Shown: positions 1-8,931 of the stretch, piece by piece
Layout of the letters: each line of letters starts with the position of its first letter
How positions within the stretch are numbered: position 1 is the stretch's first letter
From: Terriglobia bacterium
GTDB taxonomy: Bacteria; Acidobacteriota; Terriglobia; JAIQFV01
Assembly: GCA_020073085.1 (NCBI GenBank)
Contig: JAIQFV010000011.1
Location: 90,153-154,152 of the forward strand
DNA: 64,000 bases
Direction of reading: 5' to 3'
The notes under the pieces: generated by a model
What the model was told of the DNA's origin: nothing
Seen by the model: the letters and a program-made list of their open reading frames with translations, nothing else
Database searches by the model: none
Position numbers and translations under genes: made by a program

Positions 1-372
1 GTCGTCCCGCAACACCAGCACAGTTGCCGTGGTGAGGTTCTTCAATTCAACGGCAGTATAGGTATTCTCGTGGCGCACGGACGGAAATGCCCGGACGTTC
101 ATCTGGTCGCCAATCCTGATTTCGAAGTTACTGTTCATCAGTAGGTAGTATGGCCCAGTGGTGATGACGACATTGCCTCCCGTGTTCTGGCCCAATACGA
201 AGGAGGGGAATCCCTGGCCGATCCCGAGACTCACGCTCTGGACCACCCCTTCCAACGTCGTCAGGGTAGCGGCGGCGGGCCGGTCCATGCCCCGGGTTTG
301 ACCCAGAGACTCAAAGTTCAAGGTTGCCAGCAAGAGCAAGAGAATGCTGAGAGAATAAAATCTTCGGATCAT
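1..372 (-). CDS. exported protein of unknown function, C-terminus cut by window edge
   Basis: The frame is open from an ATG at 372 to the window edge, so only the first 124 codons are present. An AAGGAG ribosome site 9 nt before the ATG fixes the start. The N-terminus has two arginines, a Leu-rich core at residues 8-16 and a small-residue region near residue 24, which makes a typical signal peptide, so the product is exported. The rest is rich in Val, Thr and Gly in short alternating runs, suggesting a beta fold, but I recognise no motif. It lies 170 bp downstream of another small exported protein on the same strand and may share its transcript. Function unknown. Confidence 0.7.
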   Translation of the reverse strand, partial: MIRRFYSLSILLLLLATLNFESLGQTRGMDRPAAATLTTLEGVVQSVSLGIGQGFPSFVLGQNTGGNVVITTGPYYLLMNSNFEIRIGDQMNVRAFPSVRHENTYTAVELKNLTTATVLVLRDD

Positions 373-432
373 GATGAATCACTCCTTGGATAAAATAGGG
401 TGAAGTAAGGTTGAAGCGTGCTTGCCCATAGA

Positions 433-471
433 AGTTCGATTGAGGAAAGAATGCCTCAAGGCATTCGAACT
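433..471 (-). terminator. hairpin between two exported-protein genes, weak terminator candidate
   Basis: GAATGCCT (449-456) pairs perfectly with AGGCATTC (459-466) across a 2-nt loop. An outer AGTTCG/CGAACT pair (433-438 with 466-471) offers an alternative fold. On the minus strand the inner stem is followed by TTTCC, a short T tract, so partial termination after the upstream gene is plausible. Seen directly; the function is inference. Confidence 0.4.
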
Positions 472-542
472 CCCACAATCAGGTACAATTCCGGAAGGTC
501 AATCGAGGGGGAGGTCTCACCTCCCACCTCATATCACTCCGG

Positions 543-947
543 TCATCGTCGGCATCTTCCGCGTCCCCGGCCCGTTGCCGGGGAGTTTGCCTTGCCTGCA
601 CCATCTTGCGGGCCGAGACGCCGGCCGGATGACGCGCCATACCCAGTGCCGTCCCTTGGGCCAATTCCCAGATTTCCCGTTCCATCTCCCGGTCCCCAAT
701 GATGGCCAGCCTTGGCGTTTTGCCCTTGAGCATCCTGCCGGCCGCTTCCGACCGCCCGGCCGCAAATGTCGCAAATGCCGTCGCCATCTTGGTCATGGAT
801 GGCGTGAAGTTGAGGGTCGCTCGATTGCCGGGCTCGGTTTTGTGTTTGAACAGTTGCATTGTCCTGTGCTCGGGCCACCAGGACCGAGCTTGAAACCAAG
901 AGTCCGATGACCACAAGAACTGCAGACGATTTGGATATTGATCTCAT
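543..947 (-). CDS. small exported Asp/Gly-rich protein with a CxxC motif
   Basis: This is a 134-residue protein with a clear signal peptide (hydrophobic core about residues 9-22, Ala-x-Ala cleavage region near 26). A DQDGDGICDICGR stretch near residues 52-64 combines a calcium-loop-like Asp/Gly pattern with a CxxC pair, so metal binding is possible. The C-terminal half is Gly/Arg/Asp-rich low complexity. A GGAG ribosome site lies 9 nt before the ATG. Upstream on the same strand sits a sigma-54-like promoter (1000-1015), and the next gene beyond is an NtrC-type activator, so control by that activator is an attractive inference. Frames overlapping it on both strands are shadows. Function unknown; small Cys-containing proteins with this DGDGICD motif recur in environmental genomes. 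Confidence 0.72.
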   Translation of the reverse strand: MRSISKSSAVLVVIGLLVSSSVLVARAQDNATVQTQNRARQSSDPQLHAIHDQDGDGICDICGRAVGSGRQDAQGQNAKAGHHWGPGDGTGNLGIGPRDGTGYGASSGRRLGPQDGAGKANSPATGRGRGRCRR

Positions 948-999
948 AAGTTTTCACTCCCACTCTGATAATCTTCATAACAACCGACACCCTTGATGT

Positions 1000-1015
1000 T
1001 GCAAGGCTGATTCCA
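1000..1015 (-). promoter_or_regulatory. candidate sigma-54 (-24/-12) promoter
   Basis: On the minus strand the site reads TGGAAT-N5-TTGCA, with GG and GC exactly 10 nt apart as sigma-54 requires. The -12 half is perfect and the -24 half has two mismatches to TGGCAC. It lies about 53 bp before the start of the small exported protein and 220 bp from the end of a sigma-54 activator gene. One short match can arise by chance, so confidence is moderate. Confidence 0.45.
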
Positions 1016-1237
1016 AAGACGGCCAATCACTTTAAGAAACCGGCGAATGCCGGATCCGATGTTCGCTATCTGGGACTTACAACGGAAGGTGGTTTTGAGG
1101 GCTTGTCGACTCCCGGGGCTGTGGCGCAGGGATCAGATGCAATCTTTGCACATAATTGGGCGGTTCTCTGCAGGATTTGCAGTCACCCTTGATAGTCGAA
1201 GGACTCATGACGGTGGAACAACTGCGGAGGGGGGAAG

Positions 1238-2578
1238 TCAGTCTTTTTCGATGACGCCGTAATCCCTAAGGCGGTACTGTAGAGTTCGGAGGCTGATTCC
1301 GAGTTGTGCGGCTGCTTTTCGGCGATCCCCGTTGTTTTCCTCCAGGGCATGTGTAATCGCCCGTCTCTCTATCTCAGCCATAGTCAAGGGTTGGCTTGTC
1401 TTTGAGTCGCCGCCGACGGATGCGAACGGGATGTCTCCGGGGCGGATGACATCTGAGGTACAGATGATCAGGGCGCGTTCCACGGTGTTTTGAAGCTCGC
1501 GCACATTGCCGGGCCAGGTATATTTCAGAAACTGCTCCTGGGTGTCCGAGCGCAGTGATTTTATTGGCTGTCCCATCTGGGCAGCGATCTTCTTCAGGAA
1601 GTATTTCGCGAGAGGGAGGATGTCTTCGCGACGATCTCTAAGTGGGGCCAGGTGGATGGGGAAAACATTGAGGCGGTAATACAGGTCCTCACGAAAGATC
1701 CTCTGCCGGATAGCCTCAGCCAGATCCCGGTTAGTGGCCGCGATAACCCGGACATCAACCGAGATGGTGCGGGTTCCACCGACGCGTTCGAACTGTTGTT
1801 CCTGGAGGACCCGCAGCAACTTGGCCTGAAGGTTTCCGCTCATTTCCGCGATTTCGTCCAGGAACAAAGTGCCGCCATGTGCCCATTCAAATCGGCCCCG
1901 CTTGGCTTGAGTGGCGCCGGTAAAAGCTCCCTTTTCATGACCGAAGAGTTCCGATTCAAGCAGCGACTCGGCCAAGGCGGCGCAATTGACGGCAACAAAC
2001 GGGCTGTCGGCGCGAGGACTGCGGCGGTGAATGAAACGGGCCAGGACCTCCTTCCCGGTTCCCGATTCCCCGGTCAGCAGGACTGTGGCCAGTTGAGGGG
2101 CGACCTGGGACGCCAGGGTGAGTGCCTGGGACATGGCCTGGCTTTGTGCGATGATGTCGGCCGGAAACTGCGCTTCGGTTTCCGCTTGGTGAATCAGGCT
2201 CTGATCCTTCAGCAACCGTTGTCCCAGGACTTTCTGGACGGCGAGCCTCAATTCATCGGGGTTGTCCAGCGGCTTGATGAGGTACTCCTGGGCACCCAAT
2301 TTGATAGCTTCCACTGCGGTTTGGATCGAGCCGTAAGCGGTGAGGACGATGATAGGGATCTCCGGAGACCTCTCCCGAATCCACTTGATCAACTCGATGC
2401 CGCCCATCCCGGGCATCCGCTCGTCTGTGATGACCACATCAAAGCTGCGTTGCTCCAGCAGCCGGGTTGCCTCGAAACCATCGGCTGCTGTCTCCACCCC
2501 ATACTTGTCACCCAGAATCGCGCCTAACAATTGTCGTTGGGCCGGTTCGTCGTCAACTATGAGAACTGAGTTCTTCAC
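1238..2578 (-). CDS. NtrC-family sigma-54-dependent response regulator
   Basis: This is a 446-residue activator with three intact modules. The receiver has D9/D10, phospho-acceptor D52 in [12 protein letters not shown] and K102. The AAA+ sigma-54 module has Walker A GESGTGKE at 170-177, the GAFTGA sigma-54 contact loop at 217-222 and Walker B LFLDE at 238-242. The C-terminus is a Fis-type helix-turn-helix. I chose the GTG at 2578, 16 nt after the kinase stop, because the receiver begins immediately there; an upstream in-frame extension to 2791 would only be read inside the kinase gene and is non-homologous. It forms an operon with the histidine kinase. On phosphorylation it should open sigma-54 promoters; one candidate lies at 1000-1015. 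The signal is unknown. Confidence 0.93.
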   Translation of the reverse strand: MKNSVLIVDDEPAQRQLLGAILGDKYGVETAADGFEATRLLEQRSFDVVITDERMPGMGGIELIKWIRERSPEIPIIVLTAYGSIQTAVEAIKLGAQEYLIKPLDNPDELRLAVQKVLGQRLLKDQSLIHQAETEAQFPADIIAQSQAMSQALTLASQVAPQLATVLLTGESGTGKEVLARFIHRRSPRADSPFVAVNCAALAESLLESELFGHEKGAFTGATQAKRGRFEWAHGGTLFLDEIAEMSGNLQAKLLRVLQEQQFERVGGTRTISVDVRVIAATNRDLAEAIRQRIFREDLYYRLNVFPIHLAPLRDRREDILPLAKYFLKKIAAQMGQPIKSLRSDTQEQFLKYTWPGNVRELQNTVERALIICTSDVIRPGDIPFASVGGDSKTSQPLTMAEIERRAITHALEENNGDRRKAAAQLGISLRTLQYRLRDYGVIEKD

Positions 2579-2594
2579 GGGAGGTACAGGTCCT

Positions 2595-3881
2595 TTAGAA
2601 ACCGATCGGCACCCGAAGGGAGCAGCGGGCGCCACCCTCGGCCCGGTTGGCCAGGGTGATACTTCCGCCCAATCGTTCGATGATCTGTTTAGACACGGCC
2701 AGTCCGAGCCCGGTGCCTTTAATTCTACCGGTCGTAAACGGCTCGAAGAGATCCTCTGGAGATTGATCACCCAGTCCCGGTCCGCAGTCATCTACTTCAA
2801 TGACCGCCTCCCGGGTCGTTTCATCTTTGCGCAGAGCGACAGAGATCGCCTGTCCCGCAGGCGTGACCTGGATGGCGTTCAGGAAGATGTTGAGAAGGAC
2901 CTGGCGGATCCCGTTCGGGTCGGAGTGAACGAAAAGGGTTTCATCCGGACAGCTCAGACGAATCCCGCCTCCATTCAAGCCCGGTTTGGCTTCGAGCATT
3001 GCGATCACTTCCGCCGACAGCCTTTTGAGATCAAATTGACTGAGTTCCGGTTTCCCAGGCCGTGCAAAACTCAGGAGATCATTGACCAGCTGCTCAAGGC
3101 GCTTGGCTTCATTCACCACGGTTATCATCAGGGCTTGGGCCTCATGATCCGGCGGAAGACTCTCCTGGGTCACTTGGGCCAGCCCTTTCATCGCCCCCAG
3201 CGGGTTGCGGATCTCGTGCGCTAAAGTGGCCGCCATCTGCCCCAGCGTGGCCAGATGCTTGTCGAGATTCTCCCGGGTCCTCAGTTTCAAAAACTGATCC
3301 AGGGTTCTCAGAAAATAAAACGACAATGTGAGCAGGGCAACAATGGCCAAGGCCGATGTGATCAAGTGAGAGTAAGCCTGTCTCGTGATAAAAGCCGCCT
3401 GCGACTTCTGGAGTCCCATGCGAATCCGCCACCCGGTGACCTCTGCGCCCCGACCCTGCGCGGATCGCGGAGAAGCCGAAAAGGAATCCTCGAACCAGTA
3501 GATGGATGATTTCACGTCTTTCTCTTGCCCGGACGTTGGAGCCGATTGCCTGTCGGGCTTGTTTTCGAAACTCACCAGCGTCCGCCCGGTATGATCGAGG
3601 AGTGCCAGGGAGGTCACTTTCTCCGGATTGGCCAGGGCGGCCTCTTCCAGGGCGGACTCCCATACGGAGAGGTTATTTCGTCGGCCCGGACCTCGGGTCT
3701 GGGCATCGACCGAGGCTGCAATATCGTGTCCGATCTTCTCCAGATATTGATCGCGCAGCCTGACGAGGGTAAGAAATCCGTACAGGGCACTCGACCCGAG
3801 GCCTACACAAATCGCGAAGACGGCGGCAACAAAGATTCGGGTCGAAAACAACCCGGTTCTATTGAGGCTTCTCGTATCCAT
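2595..3881 (-). CDS. membrane-bound sensor histidine kinase
   Basis: The protein has 428 residues with two membrane segments (about 16-40 and 173-191) bracketing a periplasmic sensor region of about 130 residues with no domain I recognise. The cytoplasmic part has a HisKA dimerisation helix with the phospho-accepting H222 in HEIRNPLG, then a HATPase domain with an N box (NIFLNAIQ), G1 box (DDCGPGLG) and G2 box ([10 protein letters not shown]). It lies directly upstream of the NtrC-type regulator in one operon and should phosphorylate it. The ATG at 3881 has no strong ribosome site, so the exact start is less certain. Confidence 0.92.
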   Translation of the reverse strand: MDTRSLNRTGLFSTRIFVAAVFAICVGLGSSALYGFLTLVRLRDQYLEKIGHDIAASVDAQTRGPGRRNNLSVWESALEEAALANPEKVTSLALLDHTGRTLVSFENKPDRQSAPTSGQEKDVKSSIYWFEDSFSASPRSAQGRGAEVTGWRIRMGLQKSQAAFITRQAYSHLITSALAIVALLTLSFYFLRTLDQFLKLRTRENLDKHLATLGQMAATLAHEIRNPLGAMKGLAQVTQESLPPDHEAQALMITVVNEAKRLEQLVNDLLSFARPGKPELSQFDLKRLSAEVIAMLEAKPGLNGGGIRLSCPDETLFVHSDPNGIRQVLLNIFLNAIQVTPAGQAISVALRKDETTREAVIEVDDCGPGLGDQSPEDLFEPFTTGRIKGTGLGLAVSKQIIERLGGSITLANRAEGGARCSLRVPIGF

Positions 3882-4003
3882 AGGGCAACGGGGTCTGAGA
3901 GAGTGGTTTTGTCTGATGTTGGATTGAACTTCTCCATCACCGCGACCAACGGGGCAGCCTACTCATCCTGATCGTTGTAAATTAGCAAATCAGCCCGCCT
4001 CCA

Positions 4004-4044
4004 GCGGCATTGCAAACGACCGGTCGGAGCCATTGTAATGCCGC
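4004..4044. repeat. imperfect inverted repeat in an 806-bp gene-free stretch
   Basis: GCGGCATTGCAA (4004-4015) and TTGTAATGCCGC (4033-4044) pair at 11 of 12 positions around a 17-nt spacer. The repeat lies upstream of the histidine kinase and could be an operator or an RNA hairpin. The surrounding stretch 3882-4687 contains short open frames on the plus strand, but none has a convincing ribosome site or recognisable product. I see nothing else there. Confidence 0.4.
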
Positions 4045-4687
4045 CGGGTTCGACTGTGAAGATGTATATTGCGTGGTAATGGAATAATGTTCCTGAATTG
4101 CAGCGAGACGGACCGGATGAATGTACGTTTGGGGCCGCGTGTCATCCCCAGCCGCAGGAGCGGTTTGGAGATTTACCTCTTATCTGAATTGGCATCAAGA
4201 ACGAAACAGGTAGCTCACCTTTACAAAGAACTGTCGACCCGAGGAGGTTGAGGAGTGAGACCATGTCGGGAATGGAGCGGAGGGCCGCTTCCCCCGGAAT
4301 TCAATGTTTTTTGACTCCGGTTATTTTGCCCTTCCACGGAGGCCATGTGGAGCCAACAAACGACAGTCCCGGTATCAGGGCTGTGTGATCCGCCACGGAA
4401 GCGGCCGGCCATTCTTTATCGGGGGTTCATCGACCTTGCTGAATGAACAGCGGGCATCCTGATTGCGAAGGGCGCCGGCGCACTCAGGATAGAGGAACTT
4501 CGGTTCGGGAGACACAGCGCCATGAGAGGGATCCCCTTCGACACCCCTGCCTGGCTGACAGGGAAGAAAAGCAAGTCCAATCCGGATCTGCTTGCGAGGT
4601 CTCAGGGAGGAGAGTCAATCTGGAAACGACCCGGATTCTCCAAAGATGCCGCCCTCCGGTTCATCAGAAGCAGTCAACCAGCGGCTG

Positions 4688-4897
4688 CTAATCTTCGAGC
4701 TTGAACCCGACCTTTAGAATGACCTGCCAATAGCCGACCTTATTCGCCTCGACGCTGCCGCGAATTTCCAGGACTTGGAACCACTGGATGTGATGAACAG
4801 TTTTAGAGGCTTTGGCGATTGCGTTTTGGACTGCATCCTCAACGCTCGTCTTTGAAGTGCCGGTTAGTTCAACCTGTTTGTACACGAAATCAGCCAT
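4688..4897 (-). CDS. dodecin family flavin-binding protein
   Basis: This 69-residue protein matches the dodecin family over its full length: an N-terminal strand beginning ADFVYKQVELTGTS, a helix with the pattern EDAVQNAIAKAS, the flavin-stacking tryptophan W39 in IQWFQV, and a C-terminal strand with WQVILKVGFKL. Dodecins form hollow dodecamers that store or buffer flavins and protect against light-driven damage. A GGAGGAG ribosome site sits just before the ATG at 4897; an in-frame extension to 4960 is not supported. It is transcribed alone, divergently from the metal-transport operon. Confidence 0.93.
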   Translation of the reverse strand: MADFVYKQVELTGTSKTSVEDAVQNAIAKASKTVHHIQWFQVLEIRGSVEANKVGYWQVILKVGFKLED

Positions 4898-5180
4898 CTC
4901 AACTCCTCCAAAAGATTTGAATGAAAGCAGGGTCCGGATGCATCCCCGGCCATGGAGCATGGGTCATACCCGAGGTGAAGCGGTGAGCTCTCGGATTGTC
5001 CCCCTTGTCCTGCGATCCAGGGAACGAAAGAGGGCAACAGGATCCCGATTCGCTCATTTATTCGAATTCACTCAAAACGGCATCAGAGCATATATGAACG
5101 CAGGAATCGCCGCAAGGCTCGGTCTGCTTTTTCAATCAATCCCGTTTCCCATTTTTCCGGTCATGGAGTGAGGTTTCCTC

Positions 5181-5209
5181 TTGACAAAGGATGGGGACAT
5201 CCCTATTAA
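5181..5209 (+). promoter_or_regulatory. sigma-70 promoter of the MgtE-N/Nramp operon
   Basis: A perfect TTGACA (5181-5186) and a TATTAA -10 box (5204-5209) are separated by exactly 17 bp. Transcription should begin near 5216, leaving a leader of about 143 nt before the ATG at 5360. This also argues against an in-frame ATG at 5213, which would lie at or before the transcript start. Confidence 0.75.
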
Positions 5210-5216
5210 GACATGG

Positions 5217-5359
5217 ATGAAGTGTATTCAGTCCGGGAGCCTACCGCAGGACTTCCTGGGGCGCCGATTGTTTTTCCATGGTCATCGCAATGGGTGTGGA
5301 CGCGTGAGTTACCGTCGTGCCTTCGTGCTGACTATGACCACGAAATGGAGAGGTGCTCG
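5217..5359 (+). promoter_or_regulatory. structured 5' leader, possible metal-responsive RNA element
   Basis: Between the promoter and the first gene lie about 143 nt with several exact complementary segments: AGTCC/GGACT (5230-5234 with 5249-5253), TGGTCAT/ATGACCA (5279-5285 with 5334-5340) and, nested inside the second, GACG/CGTC (5299-5302 with 5313-5316). A branched fold placing the ribosome site (GGAGAGG, from 5347) just after the closing helix is possible. I do not recognise an M-box, yybP-ykoY or NiCo class from memory. The downstream genes make a Mg2+ or Mn2+ sensor the natural hypothesis. Pairings are seen; function is inference. Confidence 0.35.
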
Positions 5360-6601
5360 ATGATTTACTTTACCGAGCTGGAGAACCTGCCGATCTTCGA
5401 CGCCCGGGGCGAATACCTCGGACGGCTGGTGGATCTCGGCATTAACCCGAGTCAAAACCCCCTTCAGGTGGCGACGTATTATGTCAGGAGTCCAAAGAAG
5501 GAATTGCTGAGCATCACCCAGGCACAGCTGCCTTCCATCTCGGTGCGCGCGGCTCAGACCCGGGTCCCGGCGGAGGACCTCGGTTCTTATACCCCGGAGG
5601 AGGACCTGATCCGCATCAAGAAGGATGTCCTGGACCAGCAAATCATCGATGTCAACGACCAGAAAGTTGTACGTGTCAATGATGTGGATTTTGATATTCG
5701 GCCCAGCGACGGATATACCGACCTTCATATCGTCGCCGTCAACGTGGGGTGGGAAGCGGCGGTGCGCCGGTTGCTTCAAGGGGTTTTTGCGAAGCACACC
5801 ATCCGCCGGATTGCAGGACTGTTCTCTCAGAAGACGATTCCCTGGGAGTTTGTAAACCTGATTGAGCCGGACCCATCGCGTCGGGTTCGGCTTCGTATTT
5901 CTTACAGCCGGCTGGCGGACCTCCATCCGGCGGACCTGGCTGACATTCTTGAGGAGTTGAGCCGTGACGAGCAGAAGTCAGTAATCGAATCGTTGGATGA
6001 CGAAACCGCTGCCCAAGCCGTCTCAGAAATTCCGACGAGGATGCAGGTGGCCCTGCTGGAAAGCATCCCCGCCAGCCGCGCGGCTGACATCGTGGAGGAG
6101 ATGCCGCCCGATGAAGCGGCCGACGTCCTCCAGGAGCTTCCGCCGGAGACTTCGGCCCAAGTCCTGGCCAATATGGAGAAGGAGGAAGCCAAGGAAGTCC
6201 GGAATCTTTTGGGGTTCGAGGAAAACACCGCGGGTGGATTGATGACGACCGAATTCATCGTGGTCGGGGACCTGGCCACCGTGGAAGCCGCCGTCGCAGC
6301 ATTGAAGGCATTTGATGGCTCGATGGAGTCGGTGCATGCCATCTACCTGATCGACCCCAACGCCACCTTGACTGGAGTCGTGCCTTTGGCGCGAATCTTA
6401 CTGGCGGAGGCCAGCACCCCTCTGCGGGGGCTTTCGATGGATCCGGTCATCTCGGTCCCGTTTCACGCGGATGACAAAGCGGTCGTGACCTTGTTCAATA
6501 AGTACAATCTTCTGACCCTTCCCGTGGTCGATGACAACGGCCGCATGCTGGGAGTGGTCACAGCCGACGATGTGCTGGAGATTCTCATCACCAACCATTA
6601 A
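5360..6601 (+). CDS. soluble MgtE N-domain / CBS-domain protein with PRC-barrel-like N-terminus
   Basis: The protein has 413 residues and no membrane segment. Residues 1-140 look like two PRC-barrel-like units (FDARGEYLGRLVDLG, then VVRVNDVDFDIR). Residues about 185-285 are an MgtE-type superhelical N-domain rich in repeated units such as HPADLADILEEL and PPDEAADVLQELP. Residues about 290-413 form a CBS pair. In MgtE channels these two cytoplasmic domains sense Mg2+ and gate the pore; here the pore domain is absent and a separate Nramp-like transporter follows 21 bp downstream. The likely role is a Mg2+ sensor or gate for that transporter. The start is set by a GGAGAGG site and by the promoter position. 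Confidence 0.87.
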   Translation: MIYFTELENLPIFDARGEYLGRLVDLGINPSQNPLQVATYYVRSPKKELLSITQAQLPSISVRAAQTRVPAEDLGSYTPEEDLIRIKKDVLDQQIIDVNDQKVVRVNDVDFDIRPSDGYTDLHIVAVNVGWEAAVRRLLQGVFAKHTIRRIAGLFSQKTIPWEFVNLIEPDPSRRVRLRISYSRLADLHPADLADILEELSRDEQKSVIESLDDETAAQAVSEIPTRMQVALLESIPASRAADIVEEMPPDEAADVLQELPPETSAQVLANMEKEEAKEVRNLLGFEENTAGGLMTTEFIVVGDLATVEAAVAALKAFDGSMESVHAIYLIDPNATLTGVVPLARILLAEASTPLRGLSMDPVISVPFHADDKAVVTLFNKYNLLTLPVVDDNGRMLGVVTADDVLEILITNH

Positions 6602-6622
6602 TCATGGACTGGCCGGTGTAGG

Positions 6623-7891
6623 ATGATGATCACGCGGAGTTTTCGACGCTATCGACGCTCTATTTTGATCTTCCTGGCCGTGCTGGGCCCCGGGATCATT
6701 ACGGCCAATGTCGATAACGACGCCGGGGGAATCTACACCTATTCCGTGGCCGGAGCTCACTTTGGCTATACGCTGTTGTGGACGCTCATCCCCATCACGG
6801 TGGCTTTGGTGGTGATTCAGGAAATGGTGGCCCGGATGGGAATCGTCACGGGCAAGGGATTGGCCGACCTCATCCGGGAAGAATACGGGTTCCGCACCAC
6901 CTTCTTCCTGATGGCGTTGTTGTTGGTGGCCGATTTGGGCAATACGATTTCTGAGTTTGCCGGTTTGGCTTCGGGGATGTCCATCTTTCATGTGAGTCGC
7001 TACATCGCCGTTCCGTTGGGAGCCCTGCTGGTGTGGGTGCTGGTTGTGAAGGGGACGTACCGGATCGTTGAAAAGGTCTTCCTGGCCGCCTGCGTGTTTT
7101 ATGTGGCCTACGTCATCTCAGGCTTCCTGGCGCATCCCAACTGGAAGGTCGCCATGATCAGTACCGTCAAGCCCTCCCTGCATTTTGATTCCGGTTCACT
7201 TTACATGGTCATCGGCTTGGTGGGAACGACCATTGCACCCTGGATGCAGTTCTATCTGCAGTCTGCGGTGGTGGAGAAGGGAACTAAACTCAAGAACTAC
7301 ATGCAATCGCGATGGGATGTCATCATTGGTTGCATTATTACTGACGTTGTGGCTTTCTTCATCATTGTGGCGTGCGCCGCCACAATCTATGTCAACGGGC
7401 ATGGCGAGATTTCGAATGCGGGGGACGCGGCCCTGGCATTGCGCCCCCTGGCGGGCCGGGCTGCGGCCGCGCTGTTCGCGTTCGGCCTGTGTAATGCCTC
7501 ACTGTTTTCGGCCTGCATTCTCCCCCTGGCGACTGCCTATTATGTGTGCGAAGGATTGGGATTTGAATCCGGAATCAACAAGCGCCTTCACGAAGCCCCG
7601 ACCTTTTACTCCCTGTTCACAGGGTTGATCGTCTTGGGCGGCCTGGCCGTCCTGGTGTTGAGCGAACAAAAGCAAGTCCCGATCATCCTGCTCTCGCAGG
7701 TCGCCAACGGAATCATCCTGCCGTTTGTTTTGATCTTCATGTTGCGGTTGAGCAACCGCAAAGACTTGATGGGGGACTACCGCAACACGCGCGGCTTCAA
7801 TATTATTGCCTGGGTCACTTGCGTGGTGATGATCGCATTGACGGCGTTATTGGCCATCAGCGCTTTCTTCCCGAAGTACATCCCGAAGTAG
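6623..7891 (+). CDS. divergent Nramp-family divalent metal transporter, possibly Mg2+
   Basis: The 422-residue membrane protein has about eleven helices and the Nramp order of motifs. The first-helix motif, DPGN in Mn/Fe transporters, reads DAGG (D33-G36). The sixth-helix motif, usually ATxMPH, reads TTIAPW, so the metal-binding methionine is an alanine (A205) and the following histidine a tryptophan. From memory, loss of that methionine marks Nramp-related magnesium transporters, because the soft ligand excludes Mg2+. Pairing with an MgtE-type sensor protein in the same operon supports Mg2+ as substrate. Manganese or another divalent ion remains possible. Confidence 0.88.
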   Translation: MMITRSFRRYRRSILIFLAVLGPGIITANVDNDAGGIYTYSVAGAHFGYTLLWTLIPITVALVVIQEMVARMGIVTGKGLADLIREEYGFRTTFFLMALLLVADLGNTISEFAGLASGMSIFHVSRYIAVPLGALLVWVLVVKGTYRIVEKVFLAACVFYVAYVISGFLAHPNWKVAMISTVKPSLHFDSGSLYMVIGLVGTTIAPWMQFYLQSAVVEKGTKLKNYMQSRWDVIIGCIITDVVAFFIIVACAATIYVNGHGEISNAGDAALALRPLAGRAAAALFAFGLCNASLFSACILPLATAYYVCEGLGFESGINKRLHEAPTFYSLFTGLIVLGGLAVLVLSEQKQVPIILLSQVANGIILPFVLIFMLRLSNRKDLMGDYRNTRGFNIIAWVTCVVMIALTALLAISAFFPKYIPK

Positions 7892-7904
7892 TTCCCGTGG
7901 ACAT

Positions 7905-8768
7905 CTATCCTTCCAGCTTCACAAGAAAGTCTCGAACGGCGGGGGCCAGGCTGGAGGCGATCTGGCTGTTCTCTTTCTCCTGCAGGTCGGAAACGACAAA
8001 GGCCAGATAAGTTCGGGTTTCGAAACCGGCCACTTCCATATTCCGGATCCTGGATGTGTAAAGCGGGAGGCCAGAGACATTCAGGGCGGCCCTCAGTCCG
8101 CGCCGAGGGAATACCTCCCCTTGTTTCCGGGTAATGGCCAGCGAAAGAACGGTCTCCTGGTTTTTTAGAATGAGATGGACAAACTTGCGTCCGTTAAAAG
8201 AGCATCGATGGGCGACAACGATTTCAAACTCCGCGGGGATTCTTTCTTTTGCCAGAGAAACCAGGCCAACATACTCGGGGCCCAGTCTCTGCGACATCTC
8301 CTCAAGCGTAGCGTGCTGCTTCGCAAATTGGGAATCGATGGCGCAATGAATATGATCTCCCACTCCGATCTTGAGAATCGTGGCGGTCAACTGCGATAGG
8401 CCGGCAGGGTGGCGGAGGGACCACACCCGATAGGCGCCCACGCCCGCGATTGAGAGTGCCGCAGCCGAGGCGGCCACCAGGATTAAACGGCTCCAAAAAG
8501 GGACCGTGTCTTTTTGCCCTTCGCTTTCACGCAAACGATTTTGAATCTTCGCCCGGAGTCCCGCCGGCACGACCTCTTGTTGGACAGCATTTCGCAGTGC
8601 GGTTCTCACCTGGGTTCGACTCTCGAGGGCGGTGGAGCAGTCCTTGCAACCTTCAAGATGTTTTGAGGCCTCCAGACGGAGATCGGCGGGCAATTCTTCA
8701 TTCAAATAAGCATCCAGACGACGTCGTGTCCTTTCGCATGTCTCTTGTGAGAAGTCAGATGCGTTCAT
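7905..8768 (-). CDS. anti-sigma factor with zinc-finger (zf-HC2-type) domain
   Basis: The N-terminal 45 residues carry a HxxxCxxC zinc-binding anti-sigma pattern (HLEGCKDC), preceded by a cysteine near residue 11 in an amphipathic helix. A single membrane segment follows at about residues 100-120, then a periplasmic domain of about 160 residues with no clear relative. I placed the start at the ATG at 8768, just before the zinc-finger helix. Such proteins normally sit beside their ECF sigma factor, but none is adjacent here. The upstream gene on this strand is a molybdenum oxidoreductase, so it is an orphan or is linked to redox stress through that operon. Confidence 0.8.
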   Translation of the reverse strand: MNASDFSQETCERTRRRLDAYLNEELPADLRLEASKHLEGCKDCSTALESRTQVRTALRNAVQQEVVPAGLRAKIQNRLRESEGQKDTVPFWSRLILVAASAAALSIAGVGAYRVWSLRHPAGLSQLTATILKIGVGDHIHCAIDSQFAKQHATLEEMSQRLGPEYVGLVSLAKERIPAEFEIVVAHRCSFNGRKFVHLILKNQETVLSLAITRKQGEVFPRRGLRAALNVSGLPLYTSRIRNMEVAGFETRTYLAFVVSDLQEKENSQIASSLAPAVRDFLVKLEG

Positions 8769-8931
8769 GAGCTTGGGTTTTCCTTCCCTCGAACGGGTAT
8801 GCCAGGGAGGCAATTTGAATATCGTCCTCCGCAACGATTCGATACTTGACCAGACTGGAAGCTGTTTGAGAGTGATTCTCCAACTGGAACTGAGCCGCCG
8901 ATTCCATGGGGACGAGTCCCCCTAATTTCGT

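Noticed and set aside
1047..1262. 71-codon plus-strand frame between the small exported gene and the regulator
   Set aside because: No ribosome site, no recognisable features, and it overlaps the regulator end.
2579..2791. N-terminal extension of the response regulator
   Set aside because: It would be translated from inside the kinase gene in another frame and is unrelated to any receiver; the domain starts exactly at the GTG at 2578.
1652..3224. Plus-strand frames of 291 and 294 codons opposite the two-component genes
   Set aside because: Shadows of the response regulator and kinase, whose catalytic motifs are complete on the minus strand.
4443..4704. Two short plus-strand frames before the dodecin gene
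   Set aside because: No convincing ribosome site, no recognisable product, and mutually overlapping frames.
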